From Sipunculus nudus (Eukaryota > Annelida > Sipuncula > Golfingiida > Sipunculidae), in assembly GCA_026874595.1 (NCBI GenBank), contig CM049310.1, positions 1,054,001-1,118,000 of the forward strand: DNA of 64,000 bases. Direction: 5' to 3'. This document shows positions 1-11,251 of this stretch, in pieces. The position numbers and the translations under genes were made by a program. The notes below the pieces were generated by a model. That model saw only the letters and a program-made list of their open reading frames with translations, did no database searches and was not told the DNA's origin. Every line of letters begins with the position of its first letter. Position 1 is the stretch's first letter.

Positions 1-1947
1 GATTGGCTATTGGCTGTTTTGTAATGTGACCTATAACCTGATTGGTTATTTCATTGAAAGTGAACTTAGGTCTGTCAGCCAATCAGAGAAGCAGTAAACA
101 CACCAGCTTTCCTTCTGGTTTTCAAAGGTTACATATGCATCCTTCAGTCATTGTAAAGTGTGCTGGCTGGGTCTGCCTCAACACCCCAACATATAACAGT
201 TATTGACCAGTCTAAGTTGTCGGTGGGGGCTGCAAGTCTGTGGGGCTGTAAAACATGGTAGCAGTTGCTTTAAAACATGGCTGACACTTTTCTTGGTATA
301 GCTAACAGTCTGGTTCTAGATGGTGCATAAATTCCTCTAACCAAAGACCATATGTGTTGTTTGATTGTCATATTATATGATTCACACAAACTCATTAAAT
401 ATTGTATATATATTAAATATTAAAAGTCTCTATTAGAGCTTATAAAAAACTGTTAGGAAGAAATACAGAGAAAGCGGACCACAAGATGCCAAAATATATT
501 AACACTTTTCTTAGTATTATCCAACTTTAGAGATAATTCATTGCCTCTAAATACGGTCTATGCTCTATTTGAATTCAATATTATCCATACCTGCAATTAA
601 TTTTCTACTATGTGTTTTAACACTCTGCCTTTAGTTTTGCACAGACTAACAGTAAGTTGAGAGGAATGCATCAAAGGTTGGCATCACAGGATAAACCCTT
701 GATGGCATTAAAAAACATTTATGCCTAGATGTAGGTTCTGCTGATTGCACTCTACATGGTTGTCATGGTCACGAGTTGATATTACTCTCGTGATGGGATA
801 AAAGTCTTGGTACAGGACAATCTACATGCATATGTAGTACACATGAATTATTTTTCAACCTTTCCCATTTCTGCTTTAAAATCAATTTTTTTTTTCATAG
901 TAAGACCCACAGGGAACCAGTGGCTTGAGTAAATGACAGAACTACAGGAGCTAACACAACAGTCAAGCACAACAGGTTTGTTTGTGTATACACCATTGTG
1001 TGTGTTTGTATGTATCAATTAATTAAAAGTGTACAGCCTGATAAACAGCACTTCACAGTGAGAACACACAGCAGGTCTGTGAGAACTAGTTGCTGCTGAT
1101 GAGGTAAGCCACATGGCTGTACCAGCAGTACCAGAAGGTCAGGCAGCGCCTGCATGGCTGCTGTGAGGGGTCCCTGTTTGTTTCCATGGAAGCCAATTAG
1201 TACACATGCACCTGGACTATAGGAGACTATAGACAAGCCTGGAAATTATTAACATGTCATTCCGTCTGCTTTTATTGCCTGTTTCCAAGTCATTCATTGA
1301 ACCTGATTGGCTGACCTGGTCATGGCTGGCCTTGTGATTGGTTTTTCACTACCACTAACTGTATCCTAGAAATTGAGCAACAAAATATACAGGTGAAACT
1401 GCAGTTTCTAATTAAATTAATACTTTTTGTGCCTTCCATAAATGTTTCATGGAAATATTTGCATAATCAAATAATCACTTGTGTAACGTTCCAGGGTTTA
1501 TATAGCAATCTATTCAAGAAATAAATATAAACTTCCTGTTACAACATTTCAGTAGCTGCCTAATGGTCATGCTGACAGCCTTTGCTTATAAGTGTAAACC
1601 TGAATATAATAAGAGTACTGGTAGTTTGTACAGCAGAGAGCAGAAAACAGCAAATAAAATGTGATATATAATGGACAACATCTGATTTCTTCTCTTTAAA
1701 AAACAAACATATAAAACCAAGCAGTGGAAATCAGTGTGTGGTTACACTGCCACAGAAACCAAGAACTTGACATCTGTTTTAAGGTAGAATTCAAACAAGT
1801 TGGAACCAATTAATTTTATTTCCAAAAAGGATTCACTAAATTTTCTTACTTTACTCTTTCAAGGCTCAGGTTTACTTTTAACAAATCTATTTTGTTCTTA
1901 TGTTATACTTATATTACATATGGAATTTTTGAATTCATACAAAAGGT
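1..1947. other. Unassigned AT-rich sequence with several CCAAT-box motifs
   Basis: I see no convincing exon, RNA gene or mobile element here. Short open frames exist but have no recognisable domain. ATTGG/CCAAT motifs occur near 1-7, 9-15, 40-47 and 78-85, and again at 1305-1313 and 1336-1344. These could be NF-Y-type sites, but such short motifs are expected by chance and no promoter architecture accompanies them. Confidence 0.4.
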
Positions 1948-1950
1948 GTA

Positions 1951-2151
1951 CAGCAATGGATCCAGGATTTAGAGAAGGGTGGGAATTACTATTTACAATG
2001 ACTGACAGTTACCATAAAAAGGTCCACAACTCATAGATGGCTGAAGGAGGAGCGGGCTCTCAAGTTTATGAAAAACACTAGAAAAAAGGTAAAAAGACTC
2101 TCAGTGAGAGGGGGATTTTAACTTCCTATGACCCCTTTGGATCCACCCCTG
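1951..2151. mobile_element. Short MITE with CAG...CTG ends and GTA target duplication
   Basis: The left end starts CAG and contains TGGATCCAG. The right end is the inverse, TGGATCCACCCCTG. The 201-bp body lies between two GTA trinucleotides (1948-1950 and 2152-2154), which fits a 3-bp target-site duplication. CAG...CTG ends around a GGATCC core and a 3-bp duplication suggest a non-autonomous CACTA/CMC-like element. The inverted repeats are short and imperfect and the interior has no coding capacity, so the superfamily is an inference. Confidence 0.45.
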
Positions 2152-2154
2152 GTA

Positions 2155-3613
2155 CATCCAAAATACCTTCAGAAAAGCAATTTTCTAAATGTCCATGGGC
2201 CACCTGGTGTTGTTGTCAGATTGACAGGTGCCCCTTTAAAAATAAATACTCTCACAAGGGAGTTTTACTATTTCATATCCTTCCTGTTGCTTCCAGGGCA
2301 TTCGTACAAAGCATATTGTCAGGTTTAGTGTCATGAATGGTGAAAAAAAAGGTTACTGCCCAAACTTTCCAGTTTCCAGGAACTCGGAAATGAAACTGAG
2401 GTCAAAATGGTTATGTGACATGCAATTTTGGTGCTGCTGAAAACTGCTGTCAACACCTTAGCAGCACACTTACCAAAGAAATTTCAGTATTATGTTTACT
2501 CACTTAAACTTTAAAAGTGACCATGGTAATATTAGGTGTGTGGAAGAATAACATGGGTAAGTCCATAATATAAACCAAAGGAACTATTGTAGCGGTCGCG
2601 GGATCTTTTGTGTGGGGAATTAGAAAAACACAAACAATAAGTCCTCAAGTGGTAGAAACTTTGGTGTGTTACCGTACGTAATTCAGTAAACACATGTACA
2701 CAGCATGCTGGTCATTTCATGTGTGTCCAGCTCTGAGGTCAGTTCAAATCTCTCACTGCCGCGACATATGGCAGCATCATCATATTTTGACCTTGATGCT
2801 ACCAGGATGAAACTGATGGCTGCTCAGTAACACTGATAGGATCATGCCGAGATACATGTACATAAATTTACATTCTATTACAGCATTTACTTAAATCTGT
2901 GCTTCTTCATGATACTGACACATTATACAAAAAACTGCTTTATGAAATTAAATGAAACTTCACATATACATGAAATGTGACCCAAAGATTATACATGCAG
3001 AAATTTGTATAAAATCTAATATAAAGTTATTTCTTATTGTAGAATTGATTACAAAGTTAAGAACTTAAACTGTCACAGAAAATCCACATATCATAATTAC
3101 AGTATTAATCAATAAGGTACAATGATGAAAGCTTCAGAGTGAATCAATGGTGTAACAATCTAGCTGTGCTCCAAATATGAAGCTAATATGTATCATACTG
3201 AGTAATTTAAAGAAGAATTATTTTTGCCCAACAAACACACTGGGGGTGTCTGACCAGTGGGTTGCCAACATGGTGTTACACAAAAGAACAGACTGGCCAA
3301 CAGCACAGTTCTGTACATATAAAGTTAAAAGTACAGCTTGAACATACTCAATTAATTAGCATCACTTAATTGAGCTCTACCACAAAACAATTCAAATTCA
3401 GGATAATGTCCATTTTCATGTTTGAAGTTTTAAAAATATTGATCAAACATAAAATTTATCTGTTTGAAACAACATTTGTCAAAATACATAAAATTCTTAT
3501 TATTTTCCAAGTAATTATTCTAATCCAAATGGCTCTCAGAACACCACATTTACTTTGGCTTGTTGGATATATTTAAACTCAAAACATTCAACAGCTAACC
3601 TGAAAATTTACCT
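2155..3613. other. Unassigned sequence
   Basis: This AT-rich stretch has no recognisable exon, repeat array or transposon end. The small open frames at 2128-2328 and 3370-3576 show no domain and look random. Confidence 0.4.
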
Positions 3614-3617
3614 TTAA

Positions 3618-3883
3618 CCCTTTACTGTTTACAAGCCACTAAAGAGCACTCAATATGGGCCACTAGAATGCCATGATATGTATAGATTCTTTCAGGACAA
3701 AAATATTGCATATTATTTCTAAGCTTCAATGATTTTGAATAATCTTCAGCAAACTCTTTTTGTGGGAACTGTTGAAAATTTGATAAAGATACAAAATAAG
3801 CTTGAAAAGATATGGCTGTTAGTGAAAATATAAATAGTGTCAGAATTTGTTGGAAATCTAAAATAAATGTAAACAGTAAAGGG
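3618..3883. mobile_element. piggyBac-type MITE, 266 bp, TTAA target sites
   Basis: The body begins CCCTTTACTGTTTACA and ends with its exact reverse complement TGTAAACAGTAAAGGG, giving perfect 16-bp terminal inverted repeats. It is flanked on both sides by TTAA (3614-3617 and 3884-3887), the obligate target of piggyBac transposases, and CCC termini are typical of that superfamily. There is no transposase, so it depended on an autonomous element elsewhere. The 96-codon frame on the minus strand is an accident of the element's sequence. Perfect ends suggest a fairly recent insertion. Confidence 0.8.
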
Positions 3884-3887
3884 TTAA

Positions 3888-5635
3888 AAGTGATAACATA
3901 TGCCACATACAAAATGTCTGTGCTGTAGACATTTATCTAGTTGTATATGCATTTACCTGAGTTTTCTTGCTGAGCATAGTGACCAACATGTCATTTATAA
4001 TTTGTGACTGCACATTTTAAATGCTCACAACAGTGTAACATGTATTCATGAATTATATACACTTTTAAAATAATTATTAAATATTTCTTGCATGAGCCAT
4101 GGGTCATTTGGCAAAGTACATTCTCTCTGTTGCATGGACCACTGTTACCCAGATTACTTCACCCCCTTGATGAATATCTCAAAGCAAGAGTAACAAGGAA
4201 GAAGGTTCTGGGTCCTGACATTTGATGATGCTTTTTATTCTGGTTGGTGCTATGTATATCAGATGAAGCTGTCATGCTTATCTTTAACACAATGCCTGTC
4301 AGTCACCTCTGGCTTATTAAATTCCCGTCAGAAGAAAAAGTGATGCATATTTATTCTTACAATCATTTTTTAGTCAGTTCACACCTGTAAAGATCGTATC
4401 TGTCAGTCAAGGTGCCAAATACATCCGTCAGATTGCTCAAGACACGTTCTTCTTCTGAAAACGTTTGTGATTTCCAGTCATATTTTGTAGACTGGTTCTT
4501 ATCCTATTTCTACATGGTCTGATGCCATTATGGAGATAAAAATTGAACGTAACAGAATTAATTTAAGTCGTCTTCACATTAAGAATGCTGCAAATGATTA
4601 TTTGGTTAAACTTATAGCAGAGAAGGGGTGTGCTACTTGTGTTTTTAGCAAATATCTGTAGGGAGGTAGTCCACATGAAATATTTTGTGTCTGAAGGGAT
4701 AATTGCGGGGAATTTTTAAATATAAAGTGCTTTGTTTAACATGAATGGATTAAAGTCATAATATGGTGAGATTTGGTTATTATCTCCTAATCCTTTAACT
4801 ATTAAAGTTATTTTAGGATTACAGACATGTGTCTAACAGTTTCTATTTCTTTTACAAAGTGAATCTGTTACTGCTTATTTCACCTAATTCATTGGATTAT
4901 GCTTCTGCAAATAATTAAGACTGATAATTTTTTTTTTAAGTAACAGTTTGCAGTTTCAACATAAGCCATTGTTGCTCTTGGGTAATTGGTACATGTAAAT
5001 TTGTTTCCCATCCTCAGTTATTGATCAGGTCATGTTATCAATAATTTGTCTTTTAAAAATGAAACAACTGGAACTCATGCAAAAGATTTTATATTAAATT
5101 GATCCATGTTTTCTTGGTTGCAGAATATGCCCATTTTTCTTAGAATAGAAAATAGAATAGAGTATCAATTCATCAGCAGAGGCTTTTGGGACAAGTGTAC
5201 ATGAAAGATGCAGTTTTTTCATACATTTACTTTGTGTTTAGCTGTAGATAAGTTAAATTTTTTAAAATTGTGCAACATTGGATTATTTTTCCATGAATCC
5301 CCATGCCCAAAGCTGAGACACAGTGAATGTATCTGTCACATGAAGTCATTGACCTGAAGAGTCAGTGGTCTGTTATTTATAACAATTTATCATGATATAT
5401 TCACATAACCACAAAATTATGTTTTTCTTTTCAAGCACATTGGTATTCCCTTTTATTTAATCTATCATTTATTTATTTTTTATACAAGACCACTTCAGCA
5501 GAACTGGTCTTGTATTGGTCTACTTAAAAAATCTGGAGGCTTTTTGGCAGGCAGCTGCATATTTTTGTGACACAATATGCATGTATTATATGAGAAGGCA
5601 GTTAGTTTTTGCTGCTCTGGAAGTCTGCTCATCAT
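3888..5635. other. Unassigned sequence
   Basis: No gene, RNA or clear repeat was recognised. Homopolymer runs and AT-rich stretches are common, in keeping with intronic or intergenic animal DNA. Confidence 0.4.
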
Positions 5636-5815
5636 TACTTACCCCCATACACCGGGAGAGCCACAGTATAATATGGTGTGACATGTACATGCTGATATAG
5701 TGACTTATCCCCATACACCGGGAGAGCCACAGTATAATATGGTGTGACATGTACATGCTGATGTAGTGACTTATCCCCATACACCGGGAGAGCCACAGTA
5801 TAATACAAGTTCTTG
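5636..5815. repeat. 66-bp tandem repeat, about 2.7 copies
   Basis: The phrase CCCCATACACCGGGAGAGCC recurs at 5643, 5709 and 5775, an exact 66-bp period, with near-identical sequence between. Because 66 is divisible by 3, open frames of 61 and 79 codons appear on the minus strand. They are by-products of the repeat rather than a gene. Confidence 0.85.
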
Positions 5816-6280
5816 TACATGACAAGGGCAGGAGAACCTTTATAAAAAAATCAAAGGGTATGTTAAAGGCTCAACCTGAAGGGTTTGCCAAAGGAAGAAT
5901 ACTGCAAAAACTGTTTTTCAGGTGAAAGTGTAGGGGATGTATCACGTGCTGCCTTGGTCCAGTTGTTCTGTTATTGAGATCAGTACTTTATGGTCTGTTT
6001 TTTGGTTGATATTTTTTGGGCCAGTGGGTAATTATATGACATTTTATTGTGTTTCTCTATGTTTTTATACTAATGGATATTGGGTGTGTCATATTCCTTT
6101 TCTTTTGTCATTTCAGCTCAGTTCTCCTGTTAAGTAGATAAGTTATTCTGTCCTTCAGATCATCTAATCTGATGTAGTGCTTTCCTCTTATTTTCTTGAA
6201 ATTAAATTATTTTGTTTTGTACGTTTTACCTTTTACTTCCAAAAATGATTGATGCAGCATTAAATTTGTTTCATTGGTTT
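5816..6280. other. Unassigned T-rich sequence upstream of the zinc-finger exon
   Basis: The stretch is thymine-rich on the plus strand, as expected inside a plus-strand intron. No exon or mobile element was recognised. Confidence 0.35.
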
Positions 6281-6724
6281 TTAATACCTTGCAGTCTTTT
6301 GTTCCAATTGCTTTCCAGAGTACTTTTGTTCCAGCTACATACCAAGGCTGCTCATTTTTTATCTACATAGTAGCTTTTCCAAATTTTTAAAATATTTTGT
6401 TTCAAGTGGTGTCTAGTGCTTGTTATCTAATAGGTTTTAGATACTTTCTATATTGCTGTTTCAGCAACCTTCTGAGTTTGTGTATAACTTTATGGTTATT
6501 ATTTCTCTTGTTGCAGCAGGTTTCAAATGTTGCACATTCTTTCATTCCAGCAGTTTATAAATGTGCAGCAGTCTGTTATGATGTGTTCTTCCAACCACCA
6601 GCTTTTACTTTTTTGAATCATTTTGTTCATAAGAACAGGTTTTAATATTGTGTGCTCTCTTGTTCCAACAGATTTCTAATATGGTCCATTATTTACTAAT
6701 GGTATTGTTTATCTTTTGTTCCAG
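6281..6724 (+). promoter_or_regulatory. Pyrimidine-rich intron end with many acceptor-like motifs
   Basis: The 440 bases before the zinc-finger exon hold repeated TTTGTTCC/TTCCAG-like phrases (near 6300, 6330, 6515, 6545, 6660 and 6715). They form a series of polypyrimidine-plus-AG motifs. The last, TTTTGTTCCAG ending at 6724, is a good 3' splice site with a branch-like TACTAAT at 6694-6700. The others resemble weak or decoy acceptors, or an eroded short tandem repeat. Splicing use is inferred only from sequence. Confidence 0.45.
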
Positions 6725-6902
6725 TGGCCCTTTAGGATGAGCAAGAAGATCAAAACAGTAACCAAAACAGTAGAATGTAAAGTATGTGGGATAACGCTGA
6801 ACTCCGAATCACAGGCAAAACAGCACTTCAATGGCAAGAACCACCTGCGCAAGTTACGACAGAGCCTGGCTTCCTCATCTGGGTCTGATGAGGGTACAGA
6901 CG
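6725..6902 (+). CDS. Internal exon of a U1/matrin-type C2H2 zinc-finger protein (ZNF385/ZNF346/ZMAT-like)
   Basis: Counting from the internal methionine at 6737, the peptide carries C14, C17, H30 and H36, a C-x2-C-x12-H-x5-H finger. The wording LNSESQAKQHFNGKNH is typical of U1-like (zf-met) fingers in ZNF385, ZNF346 and ZMAT proteins, which bind double-stranded RNA or structured nucleic acid. A basic stretch precedes the finger and an acidic/serine-rich tail follows. The exon opens after TTCCAG at 6724 (an alternative acceptor is TTTAG at 6735) and ends at ACG|GTAAGC at 6902, leaving phase 1. Reading past the donor gives an apparent 161-codon frame that should be ignored. Only this exon of the gene is visible, so the exact paralogue cannot be named. 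Confidence 0.75.
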
Positions 6903-7261
6903 GTAAGCATCAATTTGCCGTGTTGTTGCGTAAATCTACAGATCTCAGCAGGATTTTCTGTGCATGGAATAGGTCATTCTTCCAACCAATTAGTAAACAC
7001 TCTGTATATACTGCTGTATATAATTCATTGTTTGGAACATGTGTGACCCAAGGAAGCGTAAGAGCCAAAAACACAGACCTAAGAAACGAGTTAACTGGTT
7101 ACAAAATATATCACTTTTCTACAGGTGTGACCTGTTGCCAATGTATAAATTGGGCTTTTTGGACATTTTCCAGATCTTACTTTTCAGCCTTTTTATGTTA
7201 AATTCATTCCCCTTAGTTCTTTTAATGGTATTTTTTGAGTCATTAAATGTTCAGTGTTCAG
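6903..7261 (+). other. Intron start downstream of the zinc-finger exon
   Basis: It begins with a consensus donor GTAAGC. No further exon with finger spacing was found here or in the rest of the window, so the following intron is probably long and is where the repeats accumulated. Confidence 0.45.
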
Positions 7262-7501
7262 TTAACTGATAGATCGATCAGCGTCCGTCATCCGTCTGTT
7301 TGTCTGTTAGACTGGCACAATTTGACACCGTTGGAACTAGAAACCTGTAACTGAATGTCAAGAGAGGTAAAAAAAATCTCCTTGAAAACCTGAAATTAGG
7401 TCACTGTAACCTGTATCTTCTGTGCTATAGGGCTCATAATTACCTCCCCCCCCCCCCTAGAATAATTAAAAATTTGATACAAAACCTCAAGTATCTTAAT
7501 T
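7262..7501 (+). repeat. 5' fragment of a GTCYGTC-type interspersed repeat, interrupted
   Basis: GTCCGTCATCCGTCTG near 7280 and the following text (gaaacctgaaattaggtcactgtaacc; poly-C at about 7447-7457; aataattaaaaatttgatac) match the repeats starting at 17337 and 46466. The continuation expected from those copies (taatgcatgg...) resumes after about 10970. The 7502-10943 element therefore appears to have inserted here. Confidence 0.6.
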
Positions 7502-10500
7502 GTATCCCCAGACAAAGTCGGGGGATACTATGTTTTCATACCGGTCCCGCCGCCGCCGCCGCCGCATATAAATCTTGTTGGCGCGATAACCCAAAAAATA
7601 TTTCACGGAACTTTACCAAACTTGGTATATGTATAGATATGGGTGAGAGGACGACGCCTATTTAAAATGAGGTCATGACCTTTACTAGGAGAGTGTCCTT
7701 GACCTTGAATAGGTCCAATTTTGGGGAAAATCACACAAATTCTTTAATATCTCAAGAAATCTTGCATGGATTTATCCCAAAATCAAGTTGATGGAAGATC
7801 ATGGATAGGGTTGTCATGTTCCAGAAACTGGTGGCGCCACCTATTATTCTTTACTTGTTTTTGTGCCGTTTAATACCCCCAAAATTGCCACCTTACAGTA
7901 CTGTGAGCATTATAAGTCAAAAACTAATGGACAGATTTCTTTTATATTATGCATATACATAGGTATGGGTTATGGGATGATGTTTATTTAAATTGGGGTC
8001 ATGACCTTTCCTATGATAGTGGCCTTGACCTTGAATATTGCCATATATGGTGAAAATCACACACCTCTTATGATATCTCCAGTGTTGATAGCCATATGGA
8101 TTTCAAACATGACTTATGTATGGCCCATCACTAAAGTAAGAACCCTATTGGTTCTAGGGTCATGAGGTCAAAGGTCAAGGTCACTGGACTGGCATTTTAA
8201 AAGATACTGTGGATGCATTTTAAGCCAAACTTTCATCTTAGGTCTTCCATCTTGAATATATAGCTCACTTGCCAGTAGTGGATGATCCATATAAATTTTG
8301 GGGTCACAAGGTCAAAGGTCAAGGCGACAGGAGCTATCTGTCCAAAAATTCGTTTCTGGATGATAATTCCTGCTTTTATTGATGTATTGATTTCAAACTT
8401 GACTTATATATGTCCCATTGAAAAAGCAAGACTCCAATTGATTTTGGGGTCATGAGGTCAAAGGTCAAGGTCACAGGACACATCTTTAAAAAGATTGTGG
8501 ATGCATTTTCAGCCAAACATTTCATCTCAGACCTTTCATCTTCCACTTGTAAGTCATCTGCCAATAGAGGAAGACCCCTATCAGTTTTGAGGTCACAAGG
8601 TCAAAGGTGAAGGTCACAGGAGCCATCTGTCCAAAAATTAGTTTCTGGATGATAATTTCTGCTTTTATTGATGTATGGATTTCAAACTTGACTTGTATAT
8701 GTCCCATTGGAAAAGCAAGACCCAAATTGATTTTGAGGTTATAAGGTCAAAGGTCAAGGTCACAGGACACACCTTTAAAAAGATGTGGATGCATTTTCAG
8801 CCAAATATTTCATCTCAGATCTTTCATCTTGCACATATAGTTCACCTGCCAAGAGAGGAAGAACCCTATCAATTTTGAGGTCACAAGGTCAAAGGTGAAG
8901 GTCACAGGAGCCATCTGTCCAAAAATTAGTTTCTGGATGATAATTCCTGCTTTTATTGATGTATGGATTTCAAACTTGACTTGTATATGTCCCATTGGAA
9001 AAGCAAGACCCAAATTCATTTTGAGGTTATGAGGTCAAAGGTCAAGGTCACAGGACACACCTTTAAAAAGATGTGGATGCATTTTCAGCCAAACATTTCA
9101 TCTCAGATCTTTCATCTTGCACATATAGTTCACCTGCCAAGAGAGGAAGAACCCTATCAATTTTGAGGTCACAAGGTCAAAGGTGATGGTCACAGGAGCC
9201 ATCTGTCCAAAAATTAGTTTCTGGATGATAATTCCTGCTTTTATTGATGTATGGATTTCAAACTTGACTTGTATATGTCCCATTGGAAAAGCAAGACCCA
9301 AATTGATTTTGAGGTTATGAGGTCAAAGGTCAAGGTCACAGGACACACCTTTAAAAAGATGTGGATGCATTTTCAGCCAAACATTTCATCTCAGATCTTT
9401 CATCTTGCACATATAGTTCACCTGCCAAGAGAGGAAGAACCCTATCAATTTTGAGGTCACAATGTCAAAGGTGAAGGTCACAGGAGCCATCTGTCCAAAA
9501 ATTAGTTTCTGGATGATAATTCCTTCTTTTATTGATGAATGGATTTCAAACTCGACTTGTATTTGACCCTTTGGAAAAGCAAGACCTGAATAGATTTTGG
9601 GGTCATGAGGTCAAAGGTCAAGGTCACAGGAAACCTTTTTAAAAAGATTGTGGATGCATTTTCAGCCAAACAATTCATCTCTGATCTTTCATCTTGCACA
9701 TATAGTTCACCTGCCAAGAGTAGAAGACCCCTATCAATTGTGAGGTCACAAGGTCAAAGGTGAAGGTCACAGGAGCCATCAGTCCAAAATTTAGTTTCTG
9801 GATGATAATTCCTGCTTTTACTGATGTATAGATTTCAAACTTGACTTGAATATGTCCCATTGGAAAAGCAAGACCCAAATTGATTTTGAGGTTATGAGGT
9901 CAAAGGTCAAGGTCACAGGACACACCTTTAAAAAGATGTGGATGCATTTTCATCCAAACATTTCATCTCAGATCTTTCATCTTGCATATATAGTTCACCT
10001 GCCAAGAGTGGAAGACCCCTATCAATTGTGAAGTCACAAGGTCAAAGGTGAAGGTCACAGGAACCATCTGTCCAAAAATTAGTTTCTGGATGATAATTCC
10101 TTCTTTTATTGATGTATGGATTTCAAACTTGACTTGAATTTGACCCATTGGAAAAGCAAGACCTGAATTGATTTTGGGGTCATGAGGTCAAAGGTCAAGG
10201 TCACAGGAAACCTCTTTAAAAAGATTGTGGATGCATTTTCAGCCAAACAATTCATCTCAGATCTTTCCTCTTGCATATATAGTTCACCTGCCAAGAGTGG
10301 AAGACTCTTATCAATTGTGAAGTCACAAGGTCAAAGGTGAAGGTCACAGGAGCCATCTGTCCAAAAATTAGTTTCTGGATGATAATTCCTGCTTTTATTG
10401 ATGTATGGATTTCAAACTTGACTTGTATATGTCCCATTGGAAAAGCAAGACCCAAATTGATTTTGGGGTGATGAGGTCAAAGGTCAAGGTCACAGTACAC

Positions 10501-10943
10501 ATCTTTAAAAAGATGTGGATGCATTTTCATCCAAACATTTCATCTCAGATCTTTCATCTTGCACATATAGTTCTCCTGCCAAGAGAGGAAGAACACTATC
10601 AATTTTGATGTCACAAGGTCAAAGGTGAAGGTCACAGGAGCCATCTGTCCAAAAATTAGTTTCTGGGTGATAATTCCTGCTTTATTGATGTATAGATTTC
10701 AAACTTAACTTGCATATGTCCCATTGGAAAAGCAAGACCAGATTTGATTTTGGGGTCATGAGGTCACAGGTCAAGGTCACAGGACACATCTTTAAAAAGA
10801 TCAAGGTCACAGGACCAACATCTTTAACAAGATTGTGGATTGTTAGATGGAAGAAACAATGAATATGCCAAGTGTCAGTATATGCTGCTAAAAATGGGGG
10901 TCTATTTATAAAGGGGGTGGGGACCTACTATGTCTGGGGATAC
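7502..10943 (+). mobile_element. Hairpin-headed element carrying a 288-bp tandem array
   Basis: The left end is a palindrome at 7502-7528 (GTATCCCCAGAC and GGGGGATAC arms around a short loop). It is followed by a (CCG)n run at 7547-7564. At the right end GTCTGGGGATAC (10932-10943) repeats one arm of that palindrome. Flanking sequence belongs to a different repeat that continues across the insertion. A terminal palindrome with one arm repeated at the other end, a microsatellite near the palindrome and an internal tandem array recall Helentron-type non-autonomous elements. There are no transposition genes and the exact ends are uncertain, so class assignment is tentative. Confidence 0.5.
8040..10860 (+). 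repeat. 288-bp tandem array, about 9.5 units, rich in AGGTCA
   Basis: The phrase TTATTGATGTATGGATTTC recurs at about 8376, 8665, 8956, 9244, 9532, 9819, 10106, 10395 and 10682, a period of 287-289 bp. Each unit is a diverged dimer of two ~144-bp halves, each containing AGGTCAAAGGT(C/G)AAGGTCA. Single diverged units occur in the repeats at 12.7-13.1, 41.6-42.9, 52.6-53.3 and 63.1-63.9 kb. Central units are the most alike, consistent with unequal exchange. Frames of about 67 codons occur in most units on both strands but look like repeat by-products. Confidence 0.9.
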
Positions 10944-11250
10944 TCTGGCACCTGCGGTGCCAAGAAATGTCTAGTTATTAATGCATGGGTTGCCCTGAAT
11001 CTTGCCTTGAATGTTGACCATGACAAGGGTTGTGAATTTAAAAAACTGGTGGTGCCACTTGTATTATATCTAATTCTTACGATTTTTTCCCCTGATTTTG
11101 AGACCATGAAACAACAGCAATTATGTCAATTTCTCAACTGTGGTTTCAGCTAGGGTCCTGAAACCTGGTGAGTTTATTGATTATGACTGGTTTCTTCAAT
11201 TCCTGAGGACTGGTGGTGCCACCTATATTTTTTTTATTTTATACGATTTT
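10944..11250 (+). repeat. Continuation of the interrupted interspersed repeat
   Basis: TTAATGCATGG, the 'cttgccttgaat.ttgacca' phrase and GGTGGTGCCACC match the equivalent parts of the copies at 17.6, 46.7 and 48.5 kb. They continue the fragment that stops at 7501. Confidence 0.55.
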
Positions 11251-11251
11251 T

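Noticed and set aside
6716-7201. 161-codon frame including the zinc finger
   Set aside because: Only the part up to 6902 looks coding. A consensus splice donor follows and the downstream residues are low-quality intron translation.
8375-10608. Many open frames of 60-69 codons on both strands with near-identical peptides
   Set aside because: They repeat with the 288-bp unit on both strands, have no domain, and reflect homogenised tandem DNA rather than a gene family.
7502-10943. Firm assignment of hairpin-headed repeats to Helitrons
   Set aside because: Hairpin ends fit, but a consistent CTRR terminus next to the hairpin and A|T insertion could not be shown, so only a tentative Helentron-like comparison is given.
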